From: Luteimonas arsenica
GTDB lineage: Bacteria > Pseudomonadota > Gammaproteobacteria > Xanthomonadales > Xanthomonadaceae
Direction: 5' to 3'
Length of the DNA stretch: 64,000 bases
NCBI RefSeq assembly: GCF_004352825.1
Contig: NZ_SJRW01000002.1
Location: forward strand, 682,001 to 746,000
Numbering within the stretch: the stretch's first letter is position 1; the number at the start of each line of letters is the position of its first letter. This document shows, piece by piece, positions 19,213 to 28,380 of the stretch. The notes beneath the pieces were generated by a model that saw nothing but the letters and a program-made list of their open reading frames with translations, did no database searches and was not told the origin of the DNA. Made by a program: the position numbers and the translations under genes.

Positions 19213-21306
19213 TCAGTCGAAGAACACCCTCCGCACCACATCCCGCGCCGCGTCCGCGGAGAAGTGGCGATCGATGTTGTCCAGCCCGTTGGCGGCCAGC
19301 CGCTCCCAGAGCGCGCGGTCGCCGTACGCCCGGACCACCGCGTCGGCGAAGCTGGCGGCGTCGTCGGCCACCAGCACGTCGTGGCCGTCGGCCAGGTGCA
19401 TGCCTTCGGCGGCGCAGCTGGTGGCGACCACCGGCTGGCCGTGGGCCATGCTCAGGTTGACCTTGCCCTTGACCCCGGCGCCGTAGCGCAGCGGCGCCAG
19501 CGCCAGTCGGCAGCCGTCCATGTACGGCGTGATGTCGGGCACGTAGCCGTGTACTTGCACGCCGGGAATCGCGGCCAACGCCTCGATCTCCGGCGGCACA
19601 TCGGCACCGATGCAGTGGAAGCGCACGTCGGGCAGCCGCTCGTGTACCTTCGGCCACGCCTCGGTCACGAACCAGCGCACGGCGTCGACGTTGGGCGGAT
19701 GCCGGAAGCCGCCGACGAAGACCAGGTCGTGGCGCTGGTCATAGGGCAGGCCCGGCCCCACCACGCTGTGGAGGTTGGACAGTACCTCCACGCGCGCGCC
19801 CGGCGCGTCCTCTGCCAGCACCCCGCGTTCGACCTCGCTGACCACGAGGGTGGTGTCCGCGGCCGCGATCACCGCGAGTTCCTGGCTCCGGGTGCGCCGC
19901 GCGGCCCGGGCCAGCGCGGGATCGCCGGACACCTCGGCCGTTCGCGCCTCGCGCAGGTAGTGCAGGTCGATGCTGTCGAACACCCGCTTCGCCTGCGGCG
20001 CGTGGCGGCGCAGCAGCGGCAGGAACTCGCTGGCGACGTAGTGTCGGCAGGCCATGACCACGTCGAAGCGCGCCCCGTGTTCCGCCAGCCAGGCCGGCGC
20101 GCGCGCACCGTGCGGCGCGCACCAGGCCTCGACGCCGAGCTGGCGCAGGGCGTCGGTATAGCGGCCGTCGTATCGGCGGTTGGACGGCAGGAACACGACG
20201 TGCGCGCCTTCCGCGCGCAGCAGGCGCATCAGGTTGAACAACCGCAGCGAGCCGGAGTCGCGGTCGGGCTGCGGGGTAAGGGCATCGATCACCAGCACCT
20301 GGCGCTGCCCGACGTGGAGGGTCGCCGGCGAAGGTTCGTGCGGCGGCCGCAGCTTCGAGAGGGCCTCGCGGCGGTGGGCGAGGAACACCTCGCGGTTGCG
20401 TACCTGGTGCGCCTTCACACCGCTGCCGGTGTCGGTGCCGGAGCTGGTGCCCTCGTCGTGGACCACGCGCGCGGCCGGCTGGTAGAGCACCCGTCGGCCC
20501 GCCGCGCGCACCGCGAAGGCGAGGTCGGTGTCCTCGTAATAGGCCGGTGCGTAGCGCGCATCGAAGCCGCCGAGATCGAGGAACAGCTGCCGGGGGAGGG
20601 CGATCGCGGCGCCGCTGACGTAATCGGCATCGCGCACGTAGGCATGGCGCGGATCCTCAGGATCGCCGAAGCGGCCGTAGTTCCAGGCGTTGCCGTCGCT
20701 GAACACCACGCCGCCGGCTTCCTGCAGGCGGCCGTCGGGGTAGAGCAGCTGCGCGCCGACCAGCCCGGCGTCGGGGTGGTCGCGGAAGGTCGCCAGCAGC
20801 GCATCCAGCCAGCCCGGCTGCGGCACGGTGTCGTTGTTGAGCAGGACCAGGTACTCGCCGCGGGCCAGCACGGCACCGTCGTTGCAGGCGGCGATGAAGC
20901 CACCGTTGGCCGCGCGGCGGTGGTAGCGCAGGCCGTCCACGCGCGGCAGCCGCTCCGGGGTTTCATCGGCCGAGCCGTCGTCGACCACGATCACTTCGAA
21001 CGGTGCTTCCGGCGGATGCGCCGCCAGCGCCCGCAGGCAGGCCAGGGTGTGCGCGAACTGGCCGTAGACCGGGATCACGATGCTGGCCACCGGCCGTTCG
21101 CTGGTGGTCAGCGCGAAGGGCTCGAAGGGCGTCGCCGGTGGCAGGTACAGCCCTTCGCGCAGCGCCTGCGGCGGCGGCAGCAGCTGCGCCCGCGCCCGCT
21201 CCCAGCTGGCGCGCAGTCCGCGGGTGCGCAGGCTCAGCAGGCTGCGGTGGGCGAGGCCGGCGGCGCGCGCGAGCAGAAAGCGCGCGTCGGCGAGCGTGTA
21301 GGGCAT
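19213..21306 (-). CDS. Two-domain glycosyltransferase (GT2 plus GT4-like)
   Basis: A 697-residue protein with two catalytic modules. The N-terminal GT2 domain (about residues 70-300) has ASIVIPVYGQFAHTLACLRA, IVVDDGSADETPERL, the LLNNDTVPQPGWLDAL metal-site region and the YEDTDLAFAVRAAGRRVLYQ acceptor-site block. The C-terminal GT4-like domain (about 330-690) has VFVGGFRHPPNVDAVRWF, VHGYVPDITPYM and LAPLRYGAGVKGKVNLSMAH. It lacks membrane segments and is probably cytosolic or peripheral, adding sugars to O-antigen, exopolysaccharide or another surface glycan. Linkage and sugar cannot be read from sequence. No polysaccharide cluster surrounds it, so it is an orphan gene. Confidence 0.85.
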   Translation of the reverse strand: MPYTLADARFLLARAAGLAHRSLLSLRTRGLRASWERARAQLLPPPQALREGLYLPPATPFEPFALTTSERPVASIVIPVYGQFAHTLACLRALAAHPPEAPFEVIVVDDGSADETPERLPRVDGLRYHRRAANGGFIAACNDGAVLARGEYLVLLNNDTVPQPGWLDALLATFRDHPDAGLVGAQLLYPDGRLQEAGGVVFSDGNAWNYGRFGDPEDPRHAYVRDADYVSGAAIALPRQLFLDLGGFDARYAPAYYEDTDLAFAVRAAGRRVLYQPAARVVHDEGTSSGTDTGSGVKAHQVRNREVFLAHRREALSKLRPPHEPSPATLHVGQRQVLVIDALTPQPDRDSGSLRLFNLMRLLRAEGAHVVFLPSNRRYDGRYTDALRQLGVEAWCAPHGARAPAWLAEHGARFDVVMACRHYVASEFLPLLRRHAPQAKRVFDSIDLHYLREARTAEVSGDPALARAARRTRSQELAVIAAADTTLVVSEVERGVLAEDAPGARVEVLSNLHSVVGPGLPYDQRHDLVFVGGFRHPPNVDAVRWFVTEAWPKVHERLPDVRFHCIGADVPPEIEALAAIPGVQVHGYVPDITPYMDGCRLALAPLRYGAGVKGKVNLSMAHGQPVVATSCAAEGMHLADGHDVLVADDAASFADAVVRAYGDRALWERLAANGLDNIDRHFSADAARDVVRRVFFD

Positions 21307-21448
21307 CCTGCGACAACTCCGGCTGAAGGGGGATCACGGGCGGCCTGGCCGATGGCGGGCGCTGGGCTAGACTCGCACGGACCCCCATTCTCGCATTCCT
21401 GCACCGCGCCGCGTCCCGGCGCCCCGCTTCCCTGGCCGCCGAGCCCAC

Positions 21449-23845
21449 ATGGCACGAATCGAATACGACGAAGACGATCACGACGATGCCGGCCCCGGCC
21501 GCGACTGGCGTCGCACGCTGCTGACCTGGGTGCTGGCCGCGGCCGGCCTGGGCCTCGGCTTCCTGATCCCCTACATGCTGTACCTGAACCACCAGGTCGG
21601 CGAGCGCTTCGGCCAGCTGCAGTGGCAGCTGCCGACGCGGGTCTACGCGCGCCCGCTGGCCCTGGCCCCCGGCACGGCGATGGATGCGCGCACCCTGAAG
21701 CTGGAGCTGGAAGCCGCCGGCTACCGCGAAGGCGACGGCCAGCGCCCCGGCACCTGGGCCGAGGCCGACGGCCGCTGGACCATAGCCAGCCGTGGCTTCA
21801 CCGACGTCGCCGGCACAGTCCCGGCCAGCCGGGTGGAAGTGCGCCTGGCCCAGGGCGAGGTCGCGAAGCTCCGCGACCTGGTCGGCGACCGTGACGCCGA
21901 GGCCGTGCGCTTCGACCCCGCGCGCATCGCCACGCTCTACGGGCGGCAGCAGGAGGAGCGCCGGCTGGTGCGCGTGCAGGACGTGCCGCAGCAGCTCACC
22001 GACGCCCTGCAGGCGGTCGAGGACCGTGATTTCGCCCACCACCACGGCATCGACGTGCGCGGCATCGCGCGCGCGGCCTGGATCAACCTCAAGGCCGGCG
22101 AGGCGCGGCAGGGCGCCAGCACGCTGACTCAGCAGCTCGCGCGCAGCGGCCTGCTCGGCATCGGCCGCGAGCAGACCTGGACGCGCAAGATCAACGAGAT
22201 CCTGTACGCGCTGATCATCGAAGCGCGCTACGGCAAGGGCGTGATCCTCGAGGCCTACCTCAACCAGGTCTACCTCGGGCAGCGCGGCAACCAGGCCATC
22301 CGCGGCGTCGCCGCCGGCTCGGAATACTGGTTCGGGCGCCGGCTCGACGACCTGTCCACCGAGCAGGTGGCGCTGATGGTCGGCATCATCCGCGGCCCCT
22401 CGCACTACGACCCGCGCCGCCATCCGGAGCGGGCGAAGTCGCGCCGCGACTTCGTGCTGGGCGAGATGCTGGAAACCGGCCTCATCGACCAGGCCGAGCA
22501 TGACCGCGCCCTGGCCGCGCCGCTGGGCGTGACCAGCGCGCCGGGCAGCATCGCCGCCAACCGCTTCCCGGCCTATGTCGACCTGGTGCGCCGGCATCTC
22601 GCCAGCGACTACTCCGCCGACGAGCTGCAGGGCGCAGGCCTGGCGGTGATGACCGGCATGGCGCCCTCGGCGCAGGCCTATGCGGAGGCGGCGGTCACGA
22701 AGACCCTGGAATCGCTGGCCAGCGGCAAGCGGCCGGCGCTCGAGTCGGGCCTGGTGGTCACCAACGTCCACACCGGCGAAGTGGTGGCCGTGGTCGGCAG
22801 CCGCGACGTCGCCATGCCCGGCTTCAACCGCGCGGTGGAGGCGCAGCGGCCGGTGGGTTCGCTGCTCAAGCCCTTCGTCTACCTGCTGGCGCTGGCGCTG
22901 CCCGATCGCTACTCGCTGGCGTCGTGGGTGGACGACTCGCCGGTCACGGTGACCCTGCAGAACGGCAAGCGCTGGAACCCGGGCAACTCCGATGGCCGCA
23001 GCCACGGCACGGTGCGCCTGATCGACGCCCTGGCGCGTTCGTACAACCAGGCCACGGTGCGCGTGGGCATGGCGGTGCGCCCCGAGCGGCTGGCGAACCT
23101 GGTGCAGCAGCTCGCCGGCATCAAGGCCGAGGCCAATCCAGCGCTGATCCTGGGCTCGGTCGACCAGAGCCCGTATGCGATGGCCCAGCTCTACCAGTTC
23201 CTGGCCTCCGACGGCGAGATCCAGCCGCTGTACACCGTGCGCGGCGTGCTCGATTCCGAAGGCCGCGTGCTCAAGCGCTACGACAAGGCACCGCCACAGC
23301 CCGACGACGGCGACCGCACCGCGGCGCGGCTGGTGACCGTGGCCCTGCAGCACGCGGTCAGTTCCGGCACCGGGCGGCAACTGGTCAATGACGGCCTGGG
23401 CCGGCTCAATGCCGCAGGCAAGACCGGCACCAGCAACGACGGCCGCGACAGCTGGTTCGCCGGCTGGACCGGCGACCACCTGGCCGTGGTCTGGGTCGGC
23501 AACGACCAGAACGAGCAGACCGGCCTGTACGGCGCCACCGGCGCGATGCGCATCTGGTCGGCGATGTTCGCGCGCCTGCCCACCGCGCCGCTGCGGGTGC
23601 AGGCCAAGGGCCTGGAGTGGAGCTGGGTGGCCGGCGGCAACAGCACCGATGCCGACTGCGAGGGCGCGCGTCGCTTCGCCTTCGCCGAGGGCTTCGCGCC
23701 GCCGTGGCAACCCTGCGTGCGCGAACCGCCCCCGGAGGAGCAGTCCAGCGGCGGCTGGCGCGAATGGTTCGGCATCGGCCGCGGCCGCGATCCCGCCGCC
23801 CAGCCGCAGCCGTCCAGCCAGGAACCGCAGAACCCCCGTCGATGA
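21449..23845 (+). CDS. mrcB: PBP1b, bifunctional peptidoglycan glycosyltransferase/transpeptidase
   Basis: A 798-residue class A penicillin-binding protein. The short acidic cytoplasmic tail and one membrane helix (about residues 23-47) are followed by a UB2H-like region. The GT51 domain has AVEDRDFAHHHGID with catalytic Glu191 and QGASTLTQQLARS. The transpeptidase domain has the SxxK nucleophile GSLLKPF (Ser471, Lys474), SYN (RSYNQATV) and KTGT (Lys658). The UB2H region and Lys/Gly organisation indicate PBP1b, not PBP1a. It polymerises and crosslinks septal peptidoglycan and is the known partner of CpoB, encoded upstream. The downstream lipoprotein gene overlaps by ATGA. Confidence 0.95.
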   Translation: MARIEYDEDDHDDAGPGRDWRRTLLTWVLAAAGLGLGFLIPYMLYLNHQVGERFGQLQWQLPTRVYARPLALAPGTAMDARTLKLELEAAGYREGDGQRPGTWAEADGRWTIASRGFTDVAGTVPASRVEVRLAQGEVAKLRDLVGDRDAEAVRFDPARIATLYGRQQEERRLVRVQDVPQQLTDALQAVEDRDFAHHHGIDVRGIARAAWINLKAGEARQGASTLTQQLARSGLLGIGREQTWTRKINEILYALIIEARYGKGVILEAYLNQVYLGQRGNQAIRGVAAGSEYWFGRRLDDLSTEQVALMVGIIRGPSHYDPRRHPERAKSRRDFVLGEMLETGLIDQAEHDRALAAPLGVTSAPGSIAANRFPAYVDLVRRHLASDYSADELQGAGLAVMTGMAPSAQAYAEAAVTKTLESLASGKRPALESGLVVTNVHTGEVVAVVGSRDVAMPGFNRAVEAQRPVGSLLKPFVYLLALALPDRYSLASWVDDSPVTVTLQNGKRWNPGNSDGRSHGTVRLIDALARSYNQATVRVGMAVRPERLANLVQQLAGIKAEANPALILGSVDQSPYAMAQLYQFLASDGEIQPLYTVRGVLDSEGRVLKRYDKAPPQPDDGDRTAARLVTVALQHAVSSGTGRQLVNDGLGRLNAAGKTGTSNDGRDSWFAGWTGDHLAVVWVGNDQNEQTGLYGATGAMRIWSAMFARLPTAPLRVQAKGLEWSWVAGGNSTDADCEGARRFAFAEGFAPPWQPCVREPPPEEQSSGGWREWFGIGRGRDPAAQPQPSSQEPQNPRR

Positions 23846-24393
23846 GTCTTGACCGCATGAACCACCGTTTCCCCCACGCGCCGCGCCTTCCCGCCATCGC
23901 CCTCGTGCTGGCGCTCGCCGGCTGCGCCACGACCACGCCCGACGCGCCGACCGTGCCGCCGCTGACCTCGGCCACTCCCGCGCAGATGGTCGAGCACGTC
24001 CGCGCCGCCGCCGGCGACGGTGACGGTGAACTGGACGTGCAACCGCTGCGCGACAGCCAGGTCGAGGACCTGCGCCAGCGCGCCGAGCGGCTGCAGCAGC
24101 AGGGCCACCACGCCGATGCCGCCGCGGCGCTCGACCAGGCCATCGCGCTGGTCGCCGACGACCCGGCGCTGCTGCAGGAGCGCGCCGAGGCCGCCCTGTT
24201 CCTGGGCGAGTACGCGCAGGCCGGCGAGCTTGCCGAACGCGCCCTGGCCCTGGGCTCGGGCGTGGGCCCGCTGTGCCGCCGCCACCAGGCCACCCGCGAG
24301 CAGGTCAGCCTGGTGCAGGGCGATGCCGCGGGTGCCGCCGAGGCGAAGGCCGCGATCGAAGCCTGCCGGGTGGCGCGCCCGCCGCGCTGGTGA
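23842..24393 (+). CDS. TPR-containing lipoprotein downstream of PBP1b
   Basis: A 183-residue lipoprotein. The signal peptide ends at a lipobox (LAGC, Cys28 from ATG 23842). The start overlaps the mrcB stop as ATGA; ATG 23857 is an alternative that keeps the signal. The mature part has a Thr/Pro linker and TPR-like helices (RQRAERLQQQGHHADAAAAL, LLQERAEAALFLGEYAQAGE). The tight coupling to mrcB suggests an outer-membrane activator or assembly factor for PBP1b. That would be analogous in position and build, though not clearly in sequence, to LpoB-type regulators. This role is inference. Confidence 0.75.
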   Translation: MSLDRMNHRFPHAPRLPAIALVLALAGCATTTPDAPTVPPLTSATPAQMVEHVRAAAGDGDGELDVQPLRDSQVEDLRQRAERLQQQGHHADAAAALDQAIALVADDPALLQERAEAALFLGEYAQAGELAERALALGSGVGPLCRRHQATREQVSLVQGDAAGAAEAKAAIEACRVARPPRW

Positions 24394-24484
24394 CGCGCGG
24401 CGGGGTGTGGGCGACAAGCCTGACGACCGCATCCGCCATCCGACGACCCCGCCGGCCGCGGTTTGCGGCGATCATGGCGGCCTG

Positions 24485-26578
24485 ATGAGCCTTCCCGAGT
24501 CCATGGCGGCCGAACCCGCCGTCCCGGTCGATCCTGCCCCCGGGCCGCTGCCGGCCGGTGCCGCGCGCGAGTGCGCGCTCGCGCGCGACAGCCGCGGGGC
24601 GCTGGCCGAAGGCGGCACCCTGTCCGGGGTGCTGCCCGGTTTCCGCCCGCGCCGCGCGCAGCAGGACCTCGCCGTCGCGGTCGCCTCCGCCTTCGAAGAC
24701 CGCGCCGCCCTGCTGGCCGAGGCCGGTACCGGCACCGGCAAGACCTTCGCCTACCTGGTGCCCGCGCTGCTGTCGGGGCGCAAGACCATCGTCTCCACCG
24801 GCACCCGCGCGCTGCAGGACCAGCTCTACCACCGCGACCTGCCGCGCGTGCGCGATGCGCTCGGCAAGGGCCTGCGCACCGCGCTGCTGAAGGGCCGCGC
24901 CAACTACCTCTGCCGCCACCGGCTGGAGCGCGCGCGCGGCGAGAACCGCTTCCAGACCCCGGCCCAGGCCGAACACTTCCAGCGCATCGTCGCCTGGGGC
25001 GGGCGCACCCGCTTCGGCGACCTCGCCGAACTCGAGTCCCTGCCCGAGGATTCGCCGCTGCTGCCGATGGTTACTTCCACCGGCGACAACTGCCTGGGCA
25101 GCGAGTGCCCGTTCTGGGGCGAGTGCTTCGTGGTCCAGGCGCGGCAGCGCGCGCAGGAGGCCGACGTGGTGGTGGTCAACCACCATCTGCTGCTGGCCGA
25201 CCTCGCGCTCAAACAGGAGGGTTTCGGCGAGATCCTGCCCGGCGCCGAGGCCTTCGTGGTGGACGAGGCCCACCAGCTGCCGGAGCTGGCGGCGCAGTTC
25301 TTCGGCGAAGGCCTGTCGGCACGGCCGCTGGTGGAGCTTTCGCGCGACGCCATTGCCGAGTGCCGTGGCGTCGACGGCGCGCTGGCCGCGTTGCAGGAGC
25401 CCGCCCGCGCGGTCGAGCAGGCCACGCGCCTGCTGCGCGCCGCGATGGACGTGCTGCCGGTGCGTGGGACCCGGCCGCAGCTGCTCGCGGTGCCTGAAGT
25501 GGCCGAGGGCCTGGACGCGCTGGCGGCCGCCCTGCTGGCACTGGCCGATGCCCTGGCGCCGCTGGCCGACGCCGCGCCGGGGCTGGAGGCCTGCCTGCTG
25601 CGTGCGCGCGACCATCGCGGTCGGCTGGAGCGCTGGCGTGACCTCGACGACGGCGGCCGCGACGCCGGACAGGACGACGAGGGCGAAGCCGGCGTGGCGG
25701 CGGGTGACTGCGACGGCGCCGAAGACGCCGCCCCCACGCGCGACGACGACGTGCGCTGGTACGAACTGTCCCCCCGGGGCTTCCGCCTGCAGCGCACTCC
25801 GCTCGATGTCTCGGGCCCCCTGCGCGTGCACCGCGAGCGTTCGCGCGCGGCCTGGGTGTTCACCTCGGCGACGCTGGCGGTCGAGGGCCGCTTCGACCAC
25901 CTCTCGCGCCGGCTGGGCCTGGATGAGCCGCGGACCCTGCTCGTGCCCAGCCCCTTCGACTGGGCCAGCCAGGCGTTGTGCTACCTGCCGCCGGGCCTGC
26001 CGGAACCGTCCTCGCGCAGCTACACCGCCGCGATCGCGGATGCCGTGCGCCCGGTGCTGGAGGCCTCCGGCGGCCGCGCCTTCCTGCTGTTCGCCTCGCA
26101 CCGGGCGCTGCGCGAAGCGGCGGAAACGCTGCGCGGTGGCCCCTGGCCGCTGTTCGTGCAGGGCGAGGCGCCGCGCCACGTGCTGCTGCAACGCTTCCGC
26201 GAGTCCGGCAACGGCGTTCTGCTGGGCGCGGCCAGCTTCCGCGAGGGCGTGGACGTGGCCGGCGGCGCGCTGAGCGTGGTGGTGATCGACAAGCTGCCCT
26301 TCGCCGCCCCCGACGATCCGGTGTTCGAGGCCCGGCTGGAGGCGATCCGCCGGGCCGGCGGCAATCCTTTCCGCGACGAGCAGGTGCCGCAGGCCGTGAT
26401 CGCGCTCAAGCAGGGGGTGGGCCGCCTGATCCGCACCGAGACCGACCGCGGCGTGCTGGTGCTCTGCGACCCGCGCCTGCTCGGCAAGGGTTACGGCCGG
26501 CGCTTCCTCGACTCGCTGCCGCCGTTCCCGCGTACCCGCGAGGTCGCCGACGCCGTCGCATTCTTCGCAGCCGACTGA
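24485..26578 (+). CDS. yoaA: YoaA/DinG-type XPD-family ATP-dependent DNA helicase
   Basis: A 697-residue superfamily 2 helicase. Walker A is EAGTGTGKTFAYLVPAL (Lys86). Four cysteines (Cys143, Cys203, Cys208, Cys214; GDNCLGSECPFWGECF) form the Fe-S cluster domain of XPD-like helicases. Walker B is VVDEAHQLPELA, and the C-terminal motif VLLGAASFREGVDVAGGAL precedes GVGRLIRTETDRGVLVLCD. YoaA is a 5'-3' helicase that works with the clamp-loader chi subunit in repair of replication-blocking damage. The closely related DinG cannot be fully excluded. The Gly/Asp-rich insert at about residues 395-420 is probably a loop. The start is ATG 24485, 91 nt after the lipoprotein gene. Confidence 0.88.
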   Translation: MSLPESMAAEPAVPVDPAPGPLPAGAARECALARDSRGALAEGGTLSGVLPGFRPRRAQQDLAVAVASAFEDRAALLAEAGTGTGKTFAYLVPALLSGRKTIVSTGTRALQDQLYHRDLPRVRDALGKGLRTALLKGRANYLCRHRLERARGENRFQTPAQAEHFQRIVAWGGRTRFGDLAELESLPEDSPLLPMVTSTGDNCLGSECPFWGECFVVQARQRAQEADVVVVNHHLLLADLALKQEGFGEILPGAEAFVVDEAHQLPELAAQFFGEGLSARPLVELSRDAIAECRGVDGALAALQEPARAVEQATRLLRAAMDVLPVRGTRPQLLAVPEVAEGLDALAAALLALADALAPLADAAPGLEACLLRARDHRGRLERWRDLDDGGRDAGQDDEGEAGVAAGDCDGAEDAAPTRDDDVRWYELSPRGFRLQRTPLDVSGPLRVHRERSRAAWVFTSATLAVEGRFDHLSRRLGLDEPRTLLVPSPFDWASQALCYLPPGLPEPSSRSYTAAIADAVRPVLEASGGRAFLLFASHRALREAAETLRGGPWPLFVQGEAPRHVLLQRFRESGNGVLLGAASFREGVDVAGGALSVVVIDKLPFAAPDDPVFEARLEAIRRAGGNPFRDEQVPQAVIALKQGVGRLIRTETDRGVLVLCDPRLLGKGYGRRFLDSLPPFPRTREVADAVAFFAAD

Positions 26579-26609
26579 CCTCGTTCAGCGGTAGCAGCAA
26601 CCCCGATCC

Positions 26610-26699
26610 GTGGGAGCGGCTACAGCCGCGATCGGTGCTGCGGCACCCGCCATGGCTGCAAGGGATGCCCAGCCGGCATCCGTGCTGTCCGGCTCCCAC
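26610..26699. repeat. REP-like element with terminal inverted repeats and three internal hairpins
   Basis: Within the 162-bp gap between yoaA and tsaB, GTGGGAGC (26610-26617) and GCTCCCAC (26692-26699) form 8-bp ends. Inside are GCGGCT/AGCCGC (26616-26629), GGTGC/GCACC (26634-26647) and GGATGCC/GGCATCC (26663-26681), all perfect. The GTGGGAGCGGCTACAGCCGC start resembles REP sequences of Pseudomonas and xanthomonads. This looks like a REP doublet (REPIN). No other copy is seen in the window. Confidence 0.65.
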
Positions 26700-26740
26700 T
26701 TCCGGGTACCCTGTCCCGTCCTCGACCCCCGCCGTCACCC

Positions 26741-27478
26741 ATGCACCTGCTTGCCATCGAGACATCCACCGAAGCCTGCTCCGTCGCCGTGATGGTCGAC
26801 GGCGAGGTGCGCGAACGCGTCGAGCTGGCGCCGCGGCGGCACGCGGAGCTGGCGCTGCCCTGGGCCGAGGCGCTGCTGGCCGAAGCCGGCCTGCGCCGCG
26901 GGGATCTTGACGCCATCGCCGTCGGCCGCGGCCCGGGCGCCTTCACCGGCGTGCGCCTGGGCATCTCGATCGCCCAGGGCATCGCGCTGGCGCTGGACCG
27001 TCCGCTGGTGCCGGTGTCGACGCTGGCCGTCCTCGCGCTCGGACGGGTGCGCGCGCTGGACGGCGGGGACGCCGCAGGCGGACTCGGGGGCGTAGGGGAC
27101 ATCCTTGCCGCCATCGATGCGCGCATGGGCGAGGTCTATGCCGGCGCCTTCGCGCGCGACGGCGACGGCGTGCGCGCGCTTTCGCCCGAAGTGGTGGTGG
27201 CGCCGGACGTGGTCGAACTGCCGCACGCAGGCCCTTGGCATGGGGCCGGGACCGGCTTCGCCGCAGCGGAAGGCGCGCTGGCCCGGCATCTCGGCGATCG
27301 CCTGGCCTCGGTCGATGCCGCTGCGCTGCCGCACGCCGCGGATCTCGCGCGCCTGGGCGCGCTCGCACTGGCCGCGGGCGGTGCGGTCGCACCGGAGCTG
27401 GTCGAACCAGCCTACCTGCGCAACAACGTCGCCCTGACCCTCGCCGAACAGGCCGCCGCGCGCGAGGGCCGCGGCTGA
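26741..27478 (+). CDS. tsaB: TsaB, partner protein in tRNA t6A37 synthesis
   Basis: A 245-residue protein of the TsaB/YeaZ family with an ASKHA fold. The N-terminal strand-loop is LLAIETSTEACSVAVMV, and the signature GRGPGAFTGVRLGISIAQG is diagnostic. TsaB forms the TsaBDE complex that transfers threonylcarbamoyl to A37 of ANN-decoding tRNAs, including the tRNA-Lys encoded at 8181. It is slightly longer than the E. coli protein (231). No Shine-Dalgarno better than a weak match precedes ATG 26741, but the family N terminus fixes the start. It is convergent with tonB3, separated by 4 bp. Confidence 0.94.
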   Translation: MHLLAIETSTEACSVAVMVDGEVRERVELAPRRHAELALPWAEALLAEAGLRRGDLDAIAVGRGPGAFTGVRLGISIAQGIALALDRPLVPVSTLAVLALGRVRALDGGDAAGGLGGVGDILAAIDARMGEVYAGAFARDGDGVRALSPEVVVAPDVVELPHAGPWHGAGTGFAAAEGALARHLGDRLASVDAAALPHAADLARLGALALAAGGAVAPELVEPAYLRNNVALTLAEQAAAREGRG

Positions 27479-27482
27479 GCCC

Positions 27483-28355
27483 TCAGTCGTCGACCAGCTC
27501 GCCGCCGGGCAGGAAGTTCCAGGTGCGGGTGACGTGGAGGACGTCGATCTCCTCCTCGGTCCGCGGCAGTGGCGGGTAGGGCTCGGCCAGGCGGGCGATG
27601 CGCAGCGCGGCGTCGTCGAGCAGGCGGATGCCGCTGGACTGGATCACCTCGGCGCGCTCCACCGAGCCGTCGCGGCGGATGGCGACGCTGATCACCAGGG
27701 TGCCCGACAGCTGCCGGCGGCGCGCCTCGTCGGGGTAGTTCAGGTTGCCCACGCGCTCGACCCGGTCCACCCAGGCGCGCAGGTAGGTCGCATAGGCCCA
27801 TTCCTGGGTGCTGGCGGAGACGAACTTGCGCTTGGGGCGCTTGGCGTAGCGCTCGGACTGCAGGTGGATCTCGGCGGCCAGGCGGGCCATGGCGAGGTCG
27901 CGCTCGATCTTCTCCGGCCCGCGCGGCAGCACGCGTTCCTCGACCTGCGGGGTGGCCTCGGGCGTGGGCACCGCTTCTTCGCCGCGGCGGCTGGCGACCA
28001 CGCGCGCCTCGGGCGGCGGCGCCACGTCCGGCGACTGTGCGCGCGCAGCGCGCTGGGCGACCCCGGCTTCGTCCTGCGGCAGCTGCCCGGCCTGGGCGTC
28101 GCGCGGCCGCTTGCTGAGATCGTCCTCGCCGCCGCCCTGGTTGCTGGCCTGGGCGAGGAAGTCGGCCTGGGCCTGGGTCAGCGGGCTGGTGGTGCGGGTG
28201 AGGATCACGTCCAGCGTCGGCAGCACCGGCGCGGCGTCCTCAAGCGCGAAGCCGACGCCGAGCACCAGCATGCCGTGCAGCAGCACCGACAGCACCATGG
28301 TCGCGCCCAGGCGCTCGCGCTCGCCGACCCCGCCCGGTGCCGTCGCCGTGCTCAC
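27483..28355 (-). CDS. tonB3: TonB-family protein, probable TonB3 of twitching motility
   Basis: A 290-residue protein with one N-terminal membrane helix (about residues 18-38, ATMVLSVLLHGMLVLGVGFA), a Glu/Pro/Ala-rich periplasmic linker (about 60-150) and a C-terminal TonB domain. The domain contains LNYPDEARRRQLSGTLVISV, IRRDGSVERAEVIQSSGIRL and LDDAALRIARLAEPYPPLP. The classical (EP)n/(KP)n repeats are poor. The order tonB3-gshB-pilG is the same as P. aeruginosa PA0406-PA0408, where TonB3 is needed for type IV pilus assembly and twitching. Start GTG 28355 is the only one upstream of the membrane helix. The role is inferred from synteny. Confidence 0.8.
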   Translation of the reverse strand: MSTATAPGGVGERERLGATMVLSVLLHGMLVLGVGFALEDAAPVLPTLDVILTRTTSPLTQAQADFLAQASNQGGGEDDLSKRPRDAQAGQLPQDEAGVAQRAARAQSPDVAPPPEARVVASRRGEEAVPTPEATPQVEERVLPRGPEKIERDLAMARLAAEIHLQSERYAKRPKRKFVSASTQEWAYATYLRAWVDRVERVGNLNYPDEARRRQLSGTLVISVAIRRDGSVERAEVIQSSGIRLLDDAALRIARLAEPYPPLPRTEEEIDVLHVTRTWNFLPGGELVDD

Positions 28356-28380
28356 TCCAGATGTCCCGCCCGCGGCTGCA

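Noticed and set aside
20963..23710. A minus-strand open frame of 915 codons opposite mrcB
   Set aside because: It overlaps the fully conserved PBP1b gene and has an Arg/His/Gly/Ala-rich composition typical of antisense frames in GC-rich DNA.
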